Assembly: GCA_964557955.1 (NCBI GenBank)
Contig: CAZLCS010000030.1
Location: forward strand, 1 to 64,000
DNA from: JALOOX01 sp964557955
GTDB taxonomy: Bacteria > Desulfobacterota > Syntrophobacteria > Syntrophobacterales > Syntrophobacteraceae
Reading direction: 5' to 3'
Length of the DNA: 64,000 nucleotides
The notes under the pieces were generated by a model that saw only the letters and a program-made list of their open reading frames with translations, was not told the DNA's origin and searched no databases. This document shows, one piece after another, positions 35,428-44,291 of the stretch (positions are counted from its first letter, which is position 1; the number at the start of each line of letters is the position of its first letter). Made by a program: the position numbers and the translations under genes.

Positions 35428-36193
35428 GGGATCGGTCAGCGTCGAGGCGGCCGTCGAGCGGCTGAAGACACTTCCCTTTGAGAACCTGGGATTTGCCAGG
35501 GTGGACAGCCACCGCTGTGTACGCACGGGCGTGCCTGAGGTCATCTTCTGCAGCGGCAAGAGCCTGGAACAGATTCTGGGGATTGTGGAGACGCTCTCCC
35601 GGCATCATACGAATATCATGGCCACCTGGGCCACGCCCGAGATCTTTGGCGCTATCCGTCAGACGGGGGTGGATTGCCTCTACCACGAGACGGCGAGGAT
35701 AGCCGTCATCAATCCGCAGCCTGTCGAAGGGCGGGGACGAGTGGTGATTGTGAGCGCCGGGACAGCGGATTCGCGCGTGGCCGAGGAGGCTGCAGTGACT
35801 GCTGAGATCCTGGGCAGTCGTGTGACGAGGATCTACGATGTGGGAGTGGCAGGGCTTCATCGGCTTCTGGATGTCATGGATGAGCTCCAGAGCGCCAATG
35901 CCATCGTCGTTGTGGCGGGCATGGAGGGAGCGCTGGCCAGCGTCGTAGGGGGGCTGGTGCCGTGCCCCGTGATCGGGGTGCCGACGAGCATCGGCTACGG
36001 GGCGAGCTTCGGCGGAGTGGCCGCACTTTTGAGCATGCTCAACAGTTGCGCGGCTGGAGTGTCGGTTGTGAATATCGACAACGGATTTGGGGCGGGTTAT
36101 CAGGCCGGCCTCATCAATCGCATCGCCCTGGGTTTGAAAGGGTGGGAATTCAGGCCGGCTCAACCCGCTCGACCCTCGGGGGAAGACCGATGA
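35384..36193 (+). CDS. larB: LarB, nicotinic acid adenine dinucleotide carboxylase/hydrolase
   Basis: LarB-like protein of 269 residues. The C-terminal half is PurE-like: VVIVSAGTADSRVAEEAAVTA, then VVVAGMEGALASVVGGLV and VPTSIGYGASFGGVAAL. The N-terminal half (LKTLPFENLGFARVDSHRCV) is typical of LarB. It carboxylates the pyridinium ring of NaAD and hydrolyses the phosphoanhydride, the first step of nickel-pincer cofactor synthesis. The start is TTG 35384 with GAGGG about 7 nt upstream, inside the end of larE; the stop overlaps larC ATG (ATGA at 36190). Confidence 0.93.
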   Translation: MDRDHLVRLLNQIREGSVSVEAAVERLKTLPFENLGFARVDSHRCVRTGVPEVIFCSGKSLEQILGIVETLSRHHTNIMATWATPEIFGAIRQTGVDCLYHETARIAVINPQPVEGRGRVVIVSAGTADSRVAEEAAVTAEILGSRVTRIYDVGVAGLHRLLDVMDELQSANAIVVVAGMEGALASVVGGLVPCPVIGVPTSIGYGASFGGVAALLSMLNSCAAGVSVVNIDNGFGAGYQAGLINRIALGLKGWEFRPAQPARPSGEDR

Positions 36194-37398
36194 AAATCGC
36201 TTACTTCGACTGCTTCGCGGGAGCTGGTGGAGACATGATCCTGGGCGCCCTCCTGGATGCGGGGCTGGAGCTTGCGGATCTGAAGAGAGAACTGGCCAGA
36301 CTGCCGATTCATGATTTCTCCATCGAGGTGGAATCGGTCAGAAAGGGCGGCATCGGCGGGAGCCAGGTCACCGTAGTGTGCGGCGGGTCGCACGGGCATG
36401 TGCATCGCCGCCTCAAGGACCTCGAGGCCATAGTCCAGGGAAGCGGTCTGGGATCTTCAACGCAGGATAAATGCCTCAACATCCTTGGCAGACTGGCGCA
36501 GGCGGAGGCCAGGGTCCATCGCACCAGCGTCGATGCCGTTCACTTTCACGAAGTGGGCGCGTTGGACACCATCGTCGATGTCGTGGGATCCGTGGTGGGG
36601 CTCGAGCTGCTCGGCGTGGAAAGCGTCCACTGCTCGGCCATGAATGTCGGGGGCGGCACCGTGAAATGTGCGCACGGGGAGCTTCCCGTTCCTGCACCGG
36701 CAACGGCTGAGCTCATCAAGGGAAGACCGGTCTATTCATCGGGAGCAGCAGCTGAGCTGCTGACTCCGACCGGAGCAGCGATCCTGACCACTCTGGCCTC
36801 GGAATTCGGGGCGCTCCCCGCCATGGTGGTGCAGAGCATCGGCTATGGAGCCGGCCGGCGAGATTTGCCTTTCCCGAACCTCCTACGCCTCATGATCGGG
36901 GAGAGTGAGCCGACTTTGGTCGGCCTGGAACAGGATTCCGTGGCGATCCTGGAAACGAACATCGACGATATGAATCCGCAGCTTTTCGATTTCGTAATGG
37001 AGAAGCTTTTTGAGGCAGGCGCTCTGGATGTGACCCTCACACCGGTTCAGATGAAGAAAAACCGCCCGGCGGTCCTGGTTTCAGCCATTTGCCCGTTGCA
37101 AAGGCGCGAGGACTGTACCCGGGTCCTGCTTCAGGAAACGACCACCATCGGAGTTCGCTGGACGTTGAGCCATCGACTGAAAGCCCGCCGGCAGACCCTC
37201 GAGGTGCAGACGCCCTTCGGCATGGTTCGGTGCAAGGTGGCTTGTGGCCTGGGAGGGGTGCTGAATGCTTCACCCGAATACGAGGACTGCAGGCGATTGG
37301 CCCGCGAGCACAAGGTGCCGCTCAAACAGATCATCGAAGCGGCAAGATGCCTGGCTCAGTGCGAGTATGTAACAGGTCCGGTGCATCCAGCTGGATGA
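36190..37398 (+). CDS. larC: LarC, nickel insertase for nickel-pincer cofactor
   Basis: LarC protein of 402 residues encoded in one frame. It opens MKIAYFDCFAGAGGDMILGAL and has HFHEVGALDTIVDVVG, NVGGGTVKCAHGELPVPAPA and, in the second half, ILETNIDDMNPQLFDFVMEKL. In some lactobacilli LarC is made by a programmed frameshift (LarC1/LarC2); here it is uninterrupted. It inserts nickel into the dithiolated pyridinium nucleotide in a CTP-dependent step. larE, larB and larC form an overlapping operon, but no larA-like racemase gene is in the window, so the enzyme that uses the cofactor lies elsewhere. Confidence 0.94.
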   Translation: MKIAYFDCFAGAGGDMILGALLDAGLELADLKRELARLPIHDFSIEVESVRKGGIGGSQVTVVCGGSHGHVHRRLKDLEAIVQGSGLGSSTQDKCLNILGRLAQAEARVHRTSVDAVHFHEVGALDTIVDVVGSVVGLELLGVESVHCSAMNVGGGTVKCAHGELPVPAPATAELIKGRPVYSSGAAAELLTPTGAAILTTLASEFGALPAMVVQSIGYGAGRRDLPFPNLLRLMIGESEPTLVGLEQDSVAILETNIDDMNPQLFDFVMEKLFEAGALDVTLTPVQMKKNRPAVLVSAICPLQRREDCTRVLLQETTTIGVRWTLSHRLKARRQTLEVQTPFGMVRCKVACGLGGVLNASPEYEDCRRLAREHKVPLKQIIEAARCLAQCEYVTGPVHPAG

Positions 37399-37588
37399 GC
37401 CGAGACCTCACAGGGGTTTATGACATCCTCACTGCGAAGATCCAGGGCAGGGTGGTGGAAGTTTGTACTCGCTCTCGGCGGGCACAGAAAGATGTGGTTG
37501 CTCACTTGCTGGTTTCCAAGCTGTAGCCTGGGAACCAGCAAGCGAGGGAGCCAGCAAATCCGGGCAGTCATTTGGGCCTGGCGGTCTC

Positions 37589-39160
37589 AGTACTACAATG
37601 AGGCATCAGGGACACATGGCGAGTCACTCAAAGAGTCCAGTATTTTGACTCGTCGCCTGCGATGGCTTTCGTATGCCGCCTTGTTGCGGGTGATCCGATA
37701 GTCGAGCACGGTCAGCACCGTCCATAAATCCACCTTGGGTCTTGGTAGGACCGTTTTCAACAAGAGCACTACCTGAGGCAAAGTCAGATGGAGTTTTTTT
37801 TAACCCTTGCTTGAGGCGTACGAGGAAGTGATGAGCCAGCATGCACATAGTCATGTGATGATGCCATCCTATCCAGGAACGCACCTCATAGTCCCCCATG
37901 CCCAGAAACTGCTTTCCATCCTCAAAGCAGCTTTCGATGGGCCAGCGCATTCCGCTGATGCGGACCAGGGTGGTGAGCTCCGTTTCAACGGGGGCGCTGG
38001 AAAGGAAATACTTCATATCGAGGGTCATGACATCGCGTCGCAATACCAGCCACACTTCGGCACCGGGCAAACCCTTGCGAACCCCACTCACGCGAAGCAC
38101 AGCAAAATCCGCAACAATCGGACCTTTACTTCCTTCCTTGGTGATATGGCGCGACCATTGTTGCGCCGGCAGGGAATCGGCAATGTCGTCCACCCTCCTG
38201 GGCAGGGGCTGTCCTGCAAGAGCATTGAGGCGCCTTGGTTTGCAGCCTCGACCGGACCAGGTCGGAAGGGCCGTTTCGGGTCGCTCAGTCCAAACCCGTG
38301 TATTCTTCGGCACTTCCATGAAATACCAGTATCCCAGGCCCGCAATCTGGTCGAGCAGCCAGGTGTCACACCCAAAGGCCTCATCGCCTGTGACCCAGCG
38401 AAATTGAAGCGATCCTTCTCGGTGGATCGTTTCGAACATCTCCCAGGCCAACTCGTTCTTCGTTTGAAAATGAACCCCTTGCGGAAAACGGCACTTGACA
38501 TGGCGAGCAGCATACTCCTCGCTGAACCACTCCTCGGGCACGTAAAGCCGAGCGTCCAGCAGAGTGTAGCCCTTGCTGCTCGCGTAACCGGCAAAGACAC
38601 CGGCCTGACAGTTGGCCCGCTTCCCCAGTTGTCCGCAATATTGCCGCTTTACTCCTGCAGATTCATTGCCCTGCTTCGGGAAGTCGCTGCCGTCGAAGAT
38701 AAGCACCCCATCTTCTTCTCCCAGCGTTATTCCCACTTCCTGCCTGTGGCGCTGGCGGATGGGACCGTCTTTCCACGCGCCCTCGCCTATGAATTGCTGA
38801 GCAGCCCTCACCGCATTTTGATCAGCCCCTTTGAGGTTCAAAACCATGGGCTCGATGGATTTTCGATCCAACTCTGGAGAAAGAGGCCCGTAAGAAAAAA
38901 CTGCGAATGCTCCCGATGTTCACGGCGCAGGAAAAGCGGAGAGAAAATGGAGTGGTATTCCTGGATATGCGTCATCAACTCGGTAAGATTTTGAAGGGTG
39001 ATCTCCAGTTTGGCAACGGTTGCAATGGCCTGCAGGTTGTCTTCCATGGGATCCTCCTGAATTTTGGGTTAAGGTTCCCATGTTCTAATAGACAAAATTT
39101 GGTGTTTTGTCCTCTCTTTCTTGTGAGGTAGCTGTCTGTCGAATTTCTCGTTGTAGTACT
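37589..39160 (-). mobile_element. IS701-like insertion sequence
   Basis: About 1.57 kb bounded by inverted ends: AGTACTACAATGAG at the left (37589-37602) and its near complement CTCGTTGTAGTACT at the right (39147-39160), 13 of 14 positions. It contains one transposase in two frames. No clean target duplication is visible next to the ends (TCTC left, AGTT right), so the exact boundary may differ by a few bases. The right end coincides with the stop codon of the ExeA-like gene. The 190 bases between larC and the left end hold no gene I can support. Confidence 0.75.
37624..39047 (-). pseudogene. IS701-family DDE transposase, frameshifted
   Basis: The transposase lies in two overlapping frames. 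The first (39047-38838) encodes the N-terminus, ending in the family segment FFLTGLFL. The second (from 38871) continues DRKSIEPMVLNLKGADQNAV and runs 415 residues, with FDGSDFPKQG (first catalytic Asp), FRWVTGDEAFG (second Asp) and RWPIESCFEDGKQFLGMGDY (catalytic Glu). A single-base indel in the CTCTTTCTCC stretch near 38880-38890 breaks the frame; joined, the protein would have about 465 residues, the normal family length. It is probably inactive unless a ribosome slips there. Confidence 0.8.
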
Positions 39161-40730
39161 AGTTGGCGCTGGGGTTCTTCTGTTTGGTCCGCTTGTCGAT
39201 AAGCCAGTCGATAATGGCATCAGGATCCGGAGCACCACTACTTGCAGGGGATTGACCTGTGATATGATCAGTGGCGGCGGCTCTGGCGGATGACTCTTCC
39301 CTCGTTTGGGAAACAGATGCAGGGGGTTGAGGAGCGGATGCAGCCGGTGCAGTCGTCGGGGCCGATTCCGGGTTGGCCTTCGTTTCCCTGGGAGTAACAG
39401 ACGGAGGGGGTGGGGCAGGCGGCTCTGCCAGCTTCGGGGCAGGTGGTGTACTCTCGGGAGGGGCCGGAACCTCCGAGCTGACTCTTGTTTCAGCTTCGGA
39501 GGGGGGTGGAGCAGGCTTCTCAACGGGACCCTCTCCACCCGACGGCGTTGCGGCGGGTGTCCCGGAGGTTCTGGGACGCTTCCCATTAGCTGCCCCTGCA
39601 ACGGGCTCCTTCGCACCTGGAGTGTTGCCTCCCGTAGGGACGTATGATTTTGCAGAACCCGACGATCTTTCGCCCGCTTCCACGCGCTCAAACTCCGGTG
39701 CGGCCTTGTTTTCTTCCAAATCCGTTTTGGCAGGCTTTTCCTTCTGAAGCTTTTCCAAGGATGATGCGGTGTTGACAGGCTGTTTCGAAGCCGCTCCCGA
39801 CCAGGGGAACCCTCCCCTCCACGGGGAGGTCCTGCCGGTCAGGAAAAGGTAGAGGAACGTAGCAATCAGCGCCAGAGCAACCGGAGCAAAAACCCACCTC
39901 TTCCAGGAACTCCGGATATGCCCTTCAAGGTCATCGATTACCTCCTGCACCAGTTTTGGGCCGATGGGGTTCTGCCCTGATCCAAACCCCGAAACGAGTG
40001 CGTTGCCGCAGATAATATTGATGCATCGGGGAACCCCGTCACAGTGGTTCACGACCTTGTTGATGGCGGAGGTCGTGAAAGGCAGGTTTCTCACGCCGAG
40101 AGCGATTTCCAGACGGTGTCCGATGTAATCGATACTTTCCTTTTTGGTGAGCTTGACCAGGGTGGCCCGGTGGGCGATACGCTGTTTCAGCTGGCGAAGG
40201 GCATCTGAATTGAGCAGATCCTCGAGCTCGGGCTGCTGCCCCACGAGGATGATCTGCAGCAGCTTGTCCTTGCTTGTTTCAAGGTTGGAGAGCATCCGGA
40301 GATTCTCGAGGGTTTCGACGGGCATGTTCTGAGCCTCGTCTATCACCAGAACAACATTGTTATCTTTCTTGTACTCTTCAATGAGCGCCAGGTGCAGTCG
40401 CTGGATGAGCTGGAACTGGTCCTCTCCCTCCGGCACATCCAGGCCAAGTTCCTCGTAGATCAATCTGATCAGTTCGCGGTAAGTAAGGCATGGATTGAAC
40501 ACGAGGACCGTCTTGACCCGCTCAGGGTCGAATTGCTGCATGGCCGAGCGCAAAACCGTTGTCTTGCCGAGTCCGACCCCGCCCGTGATCATCATGAAGC
40601 CGGCCCGGTTCTCGACGCCGAAGAGAATCACACCCAGAGCCTCTTTGTGGCTGGGGCTCAGGTAGAGGAATTCAGGATCGGGCGTGATGTGAAATGGTTC
40701 CTTGAGCAGTCCGTAGTATTCCAAATACAT
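39159..40730 (-). CDS. ExeA/GspA-like AAA ATPase with membrane anchor and proline-rich tail
   Basis: Protein of 523 residues. It opens MYLEYYGLLKEPFHITPDPEFLYLS, typical of the ExeA/MshM family, with Walker A GGVGLGKTT (about 49-57) and Walker B VVLVIDEAQN. A single membrane helix lies near 282-300 (VFAPVALALIATFLYLFLTG), followed by about 220 residues rich in Pro, Ala, Ser and Glu, probably periplasmic and disordered. Such proteins help place secretin or pilus machinery through peptidoglycan. The TAG stop lies at the junction with the IS element, so the last residues may be lost; without the IS the flank would add about six residues before a stop. Confidence 0.85.
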   Translation of the reverse strand: MYLEYYGLLKEPFHITPDPEFLYLSPSHKEALGVILFGVENRAGFMMITGGVGLGKTTVLRSAMQQFDPERVKTVLVFNPCLTYRELIRLIYEELGLDVPEGEDQFQLIQRLHLALIEEYKKDNNVVLVIDEAQNMPVETLENLRMLSNLETSKDKLLQIILVGQQPELEDLLNSDALRQLKQRIAHRATLVKLTKKESIDYIGHRLEIALGVRNLPFTTSAINKVVNHCDGVPRCINIICGNALVSGFGSGQNPIGPKLVQEVIDDLEGHIRSSWKRWVFAPVALALIATFLYLFLTGRTSPWRGGFPWSGAASKQPVNTASSLEKLQKEKPAKTDLEENKAAPEFERVEAGERSSGSAKSYVPTGGNTPGAKEPVAGAANGKRPRTSGTPAATPSGGEGPVEKPAPPPSEAETRVSSEVPAPPESTPPAPKLAEPPAPPPPSVTPRETKANPESAPTTAPAASAPQPPASVSQTREESSARAAATDHITGQSPASSGAPDPDAIIDWLIDKRTKQKNPSAN

Positions 40731-40763
40731 GATGTCTACCGTATCTTCTCTTTCGGTCGTTGA

Positions 40764-41741
40764 CTATTCCAGGATCTCCCGGATTGCGTCCAGCACCGGG
40801 TTGATCTGCGAAGGATCCTTGGTCTTTTGTTTCGGTTTGGCTGGTGCGTACTTTTGCACGCAATCGTACTGCTCCCAGCCTTTGAGGGTGTAGTTGAGGT
40901 CCACCGCCTTCCACTTGGGATGGCCATGCTCTTGAAGCCAACCCAGGTTCTCGCCGATCATTCCCGCAAATCTCCCCACATTCTCACAATTTGCCGTACG
41001 AAAATCGAAGGAGATGAGAACGGCTTTCACGGCCACGGTGGGGACAGCCTCCTTCTGCCAGGCGTAGGTACCGACCGGGATCTCTGCTACGGGATAGAAC
41101 TGCTGGACACTCTTGTTGGTGATGGGAATGATCTGAAGGTTGTCCGCCTCGGTGATCCCTTCCGAGAAAAGCTTCACCGGCAAACCTGCGACATAGATCA
41201 TGGCGTCAATGGTGCCGGCCTTCAACTGGGCAAGCGCCTGATCGGTTCCAACGATTACCATTTCCCTGGGCTTCACTTTGGAAACCTCGAATAGCAGTTT
41301 CGATGTCAAATATGTGCCGCTCCCCTCGTCACCAACAGCCACCCGCTTGCCTGTCAGGTCGTCAAAGCTCGCAATTCCGTTACGCCCGACCAGGTGTATC
41401 TCTTCATTGTAAAGGGGATAGACCATCTTGATCTTCCTGGCCACATTTTTGAGAAGCTGATTCGTCTGCATCTTGCTCACGAAGGCGAGGACGTCTGACT
41501 GGACAATTCCCAGCGGAACGCCGGGCCTCTTGTAAACGGCATAAACGTTCTCAATGGATCCGTCGGATGGGAACACATTGAGCTGAACTCCGTACTGCTG
41601 CCCGAGCTGCTGGAGGTTCAGGCCAAACTGGTAATAGGTGCCTTTCTCCTTGCCGGTGATGATTCCCAACTCCATGGCCAAGACGCCAGAGCAGAACATT
41701 GTGAAGCCAAAAAAGACCAGCAAGACGAATGATTTTCTCAT
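40764..41741 (-). CDS. TAXI-family TRAP transporter solute-binding protein
   Basis: Periplasmic binding protein of 325 residues. The signal peptide is MRKSFVLLVFFGFTMFCSGVLA, with cleavage likely before MELGIITG. The mature part has the TAXI-family opening (GIITGKEKGTYYQFGLNLQQL), then VGDEGSGTYLTSKLLFEV and the DAMIYVAG segment. TAXI proteins feed tripartite ATP-independent transporters, but no TRAP membrane genes are adjacent, so it may work with distant components or as a sensor. I choose ATG 41741, with GGGG 6 nt before it, over ATG 41747. It lies 33 nt upstream of the ExeA-like gene in the same direction, possibly one transcript. Confidence 0.88.
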   Translation of the reverse strand: MRKSFVLLVFFGFTMFCSGVLAMELGIITGKEKGTYYQFGLNLQQLGQQYGVQLNVFPSDGSIENVYAVYKRPGVPLGIVQSDVLAFVSKMQTNQLLKNVARKIKMVYPLYNEEIHLVGRNGIASFDDLTGKRVAVGDEGSGTYLTSKLLFEVSKVKPREMVIVGTDQALAQLKAGTIDAMIYVAGLPVKLFSEGITEADNLQIIPITNKSVQQFYPVAEIPVGTYAWQKEAVPTVAVKAVLISFDFRTANCENVGRFAGMIGENLGWLQEHGHPKWKAVDLNYTLKGWEQYDCVQKYAPAKPKQKTKDPSQINPVLDAIREILE

Positions 41742-41826
41742 CGTCATCCCCTTTTTATGAAATGAATTAGGTAGTTGGAACCAGGATTGTGCAACACTTA
41801 TAAAGAACCTAACATGAATTGACTCC

Positions 41827-41854
41827 GTTACAAAGAGCAAATCCACGCTGTCAA
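41827..41854 (-). promoter_or_regulatory. Possible sigma-70 promoter of the TAXI gene
   Basis: On the minus strand TTGACA (41854-41849) is followed after 16 bases by TGTAAC (41832-41827), a weak -10. It lies about 85 bp upstream of the TAXI start codon, in the 224-bp gap after nagZ. No other feature is seen in that gap. Confidence 0.35.
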
Positions 41855-41965
41855 CTGTGAAGAACGGAGGGCGGTCCGTTCCCTTCCTGAGCGGCCCTGT
41901 GCAACTTTCCAGGGGCGAAACCGTCCAAGGTCGCAAAGATCGTGGGGGGCCGGGTGCTGGTGTTC

Positions 41966-42988
41966 TCACCAGGCTGTTCCGGTAAGGCCAAGGTGATGGA
42001 AAAGCCGCCTGATGCGCAGCACAGACCGCTCGTGAAGTGACTTGAGATGTGTCAGGGTCAGGAGATCGGCAAGCGCGGAGCAGAAGGGCTCGATGTTCCC
42101 GGGATTCTGACATAGAAGAAAAAAATCGAGCGTTGTGAGAATCCCCTGGTACGCGACAGTTTCCCAGGAGAATTTCTCAGCCACCGCAGCCATGTCCAGG
42201 TCGTCGCTCAGGAGAACACCTTCAAACCCGAGACGATGCCGCAGCCAGTCGGAGCAGATGGCAGGCGAAAGCGTCGCCGGCCATTGGCTGTCCATGGTTG
42301 GATAAAGCGAATGGGAAGTCATGACGCAGTGGACGCCGGCCGAAACGGCTTCACGAAAAGGTGCCAGGTCCCTCTCCATGGATGCCCCGTTGTTCCAGTG
42401 AATGACGGGAGCGTAATGATGGGGATCGAGCTCGGCCTGTCCCAACCCGGGAAAATGCTTGGCCGTGGCTGAGACTCCTTCGCCCTGGAGCGCTCCGATC
42501 CATGCGCGCCCAAGCTCCGCGACGCGTTGCGGGTCGGATCCCAGGCATCTGTCTGCCATGAAGTGCTCGGGCGAATCCCCAGGGAGCACGTCCAGAACCG
42601 GGGCGAGGTTGATATGGATTCCCAGGGACTTGAGCTCCCGGGCGGCTGCGATGCCCGAGGCCCGAACCGCCTCGGGACCTTCGCGCCCCAGTCTCCTGGC
42701 TGAGGGCAATCCTGCGAAGGGGGGTGACACGAGTCGTTGAACCGGCCCCCCTTCCTGATCGACAGCCAGCAGAAGGGGCCTTCCCAAGTGGGTCATGGCG
42801 CAGTCCTGGGCAGAGCGGATGAGCCGCTTCAGCTGCTCGGGATTTTCGACGTTGCGCCTGAAGAGAACGGCTCCACCGATGAGGTGGTTGCGTATGAGGC
42901 CTTCGAGCTCCTCTTCAAACCGTGATCCCCGAAACCCCACCATCAGGTGGATGCCTGCCCGTCTTTTCATTTCCGGCGAGTTGCCCAA
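41966..42988 (-). CDS. nagZ: Beta-N-acetylhexosaminidase NagZ (GH3)
   Basis: Glycoside hydrolase family 3 protein of 340 residues. LLLAVDQEGGPVQRL (substrate-binding Asp and Glu), TAKHFPGLGQAELDPHH (the NagZ Lys-His and Asp-His general-acid loop) and LLSDDLDMAAV (nucleophile Asp) are all present. NagZ removes GlcNAc from muropeptides during cell-wall recycling in the cytosol. No signal peptide is seen. The start is TTG 42988 with AGGGG 7 nt upstream, or ATG 42970. It precedes the TAXI gene on the same strand, separated by 224 nt, and follows an ABC permease gene. Confidence 0.93.
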   Translation of the reverse strand: MGNSPEMKRRAGIHLMVGFRGSRFEEELEGLIRNHLIGGAVLFRRNVENPEQLKRLIRSAQDCAMTHLGRPLLLAVDQEGGPVQRLVSPPFAGLPSARRLGREGPEAVRASGIAAARELKSLGIHINLAPVLDVLPGDSPEHFMADRCLGSDPQRVAELGRAWIGALQGEGVSATAKHFPGLGQAELDPHHYAPVIHWNNGASMERDLAPFREAVSAGVHCVMTSHSLYPTMDSQWPATLSPAICSDWLRHRLGFEGVLLSDDLDMAAVAEKFSWETVAYQGILTTLDFFLLCQNPGNIEPFCSALADLLTLTHLKSLHERSVLRIRRLFHHLGLTGTAW

Positions 42989-43034
42989 TGTTTACCCCTG
43001 ATTGAGAATAGGCTCAGTACTTTCATTTGTCCCC

Positions 43035-44189
43035 CTATCCAATATGAGTCAAGGCGTCGACGATCTTGATCCTGGTGGCTCTCCAGACGGGGAAAAGGGC
43101 CGCAAGGAGCCCGATGGAAAAGCAGATGATCCCTGCGAGGAGGAGCGTCCTGCCTTGAATGTGGAAAACAGGAAGTATGGCTCCCAGCTTTTTGGAGAAC
43201 AGGTGGGCAGCGGGAAAAGAAAACCCGATGCCCAGAATTCCGCCCAAGAGTGCCAGGGTGAGGGATTCTCCGGCTATGAGCTTCATGAGAAACCAGTTGC
43301 CGAACCCGAGCGTCTTGAGCGTCGCGTACTCCGCCATGCGCTCGCGTGCCGTCATGGCCATGGTGTTGGCCAGGATGACCAGAATGACCGCAATGACGAC
43401 GAACGATACGATGCGGATGGCCACGACCAGCGCCTCCGTCATAGACACAAAGCCCATCTGGAAGGCCTTCTCCGTCTCCGTGATGGTCTCGGCGAGGGAG
43501 TTCTCGAAAAGGCTGTCCACGTTCCTTGAGACGGCACCGGCATTCTGAGGATTCTCAATTTGAATGACGTACCAGCCCACCTGGCCGCCTGGCATGGGGG
43601 TCTTCTTCAACGCCTCATCGAGATAGTCCCAACGAAAAAGCATCTGGGTTTCATCCGTTGCTTTGGCGGCTCCCCGGTAGACTCCGACCAGTACGAACCG
43701 CCATTCACCGGGGTAGATGTTTCCTGTGAGGGTGATGGTGTCACCCAGCCGCCAGCCGTATTGACTGATGAGCTTCCGTCCGACAATGCAGGCATTGCGT
43801 TGTGTCCAGAAAGCCCTGAGTTGATCGCGCGGGATGATGAACTCGGGGTAAAGATCGAAAAAGTTTGAGGGACCCACGGCCATGCGCGGGAAAAAATGGC
43901 GCTCATCGATGTACACACCGCCGAACCAGTTGGCGTAGGCCACCTGTTTCACTTCGGGCACCTGCAGGATGCGCTGGCGGTAGGTGATGGGCAGAGTGAA
44001 GATGAGAGAGACGGCGTTTCGGCAGATCAGCCGATTGGGAGAAGCGGCCTCCACCCCGCCGTACCAGGCCTCAACGGTGGTCCGCAGCAGACAGAACGCC
44101 AGGATCGCCACAGCCATTCCAACCACCGTGAGCAGGGCGCGAAGTCGATGGCGCAGGCTGTTTCGGACGATCATCTTGAGAAGTTCCAT
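43035..44189 (-). CDS. MacB/FtsX-type ABC transporter permease
   Basis: Permease of 384 residues from ATG 44189 (GGGAGCG upstream). One membrane helix near the N-terminus (LRALLTVVGMAVAILAFCLL) is followed by a large periplasmic domain of about 200 residues and three C-terminal helices: VVAIRIVSFVVIAVILVILA, then LIAGESLTLALLGGILGIGF, then the segment starting LLLAGIICFSIGLLAALFPV. This is the FtsX/MacB topology. The cytoplasmic TARERMAEYATLKTLGFG matches the coupling region. With the upstream ATPase and HlyD-like genes it forms a tripartite MacAB-like efflux or lipid-export system. Confidence 0.9.
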   Translation of the reverse strand: MELLKMIVRNSLRHRLRALLTVVGMAVAILAFCLLRTTVEAWYGGVEAASPNRLICRNAVSLIFTLPITYRQRILQVPEVKQVAYANWFGGVYIDERHFFPRMAVGPSNFFDLYPEFIIPRDQLRAFWTQRNACIVGRKLISQYGWRLGDTITLTGNIYPGEWRFVLVGVYRGAAKATDETQMLFRWDYLDEALKKTPMPGGQVGWYVIQIENPQNAGAVSRNVDSLFENSLAETITETEKAFQMGFVSMTEALVVAIRIVSFVVIAVILVILANTMAMTARERMAEYATLKTLGFGNWFLMKLIAGESLTLALLGGILGIGFSFPAAHLFSKKLGAILPVFHIQGRTLLLAGIICFSIGLLAALFPVWRATRIKIVDALTHIG

Positions 44190-44291
44190 TTCGCTCCCGG
44201 TCCTGTGCCGAAAGATCCGGCCACAACACGCTGCCTGATCCCGCTCTTGCACACAGTCTGAAGCATGCAGCCAACTGGAAAGCGGAGTATT

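Noticed and set aside
37807..38994. A 395-codon + strand ORF over the IS element
   Set aside because: It is the antisense of the transposase, which shows catalytic motifs on the minus strand.
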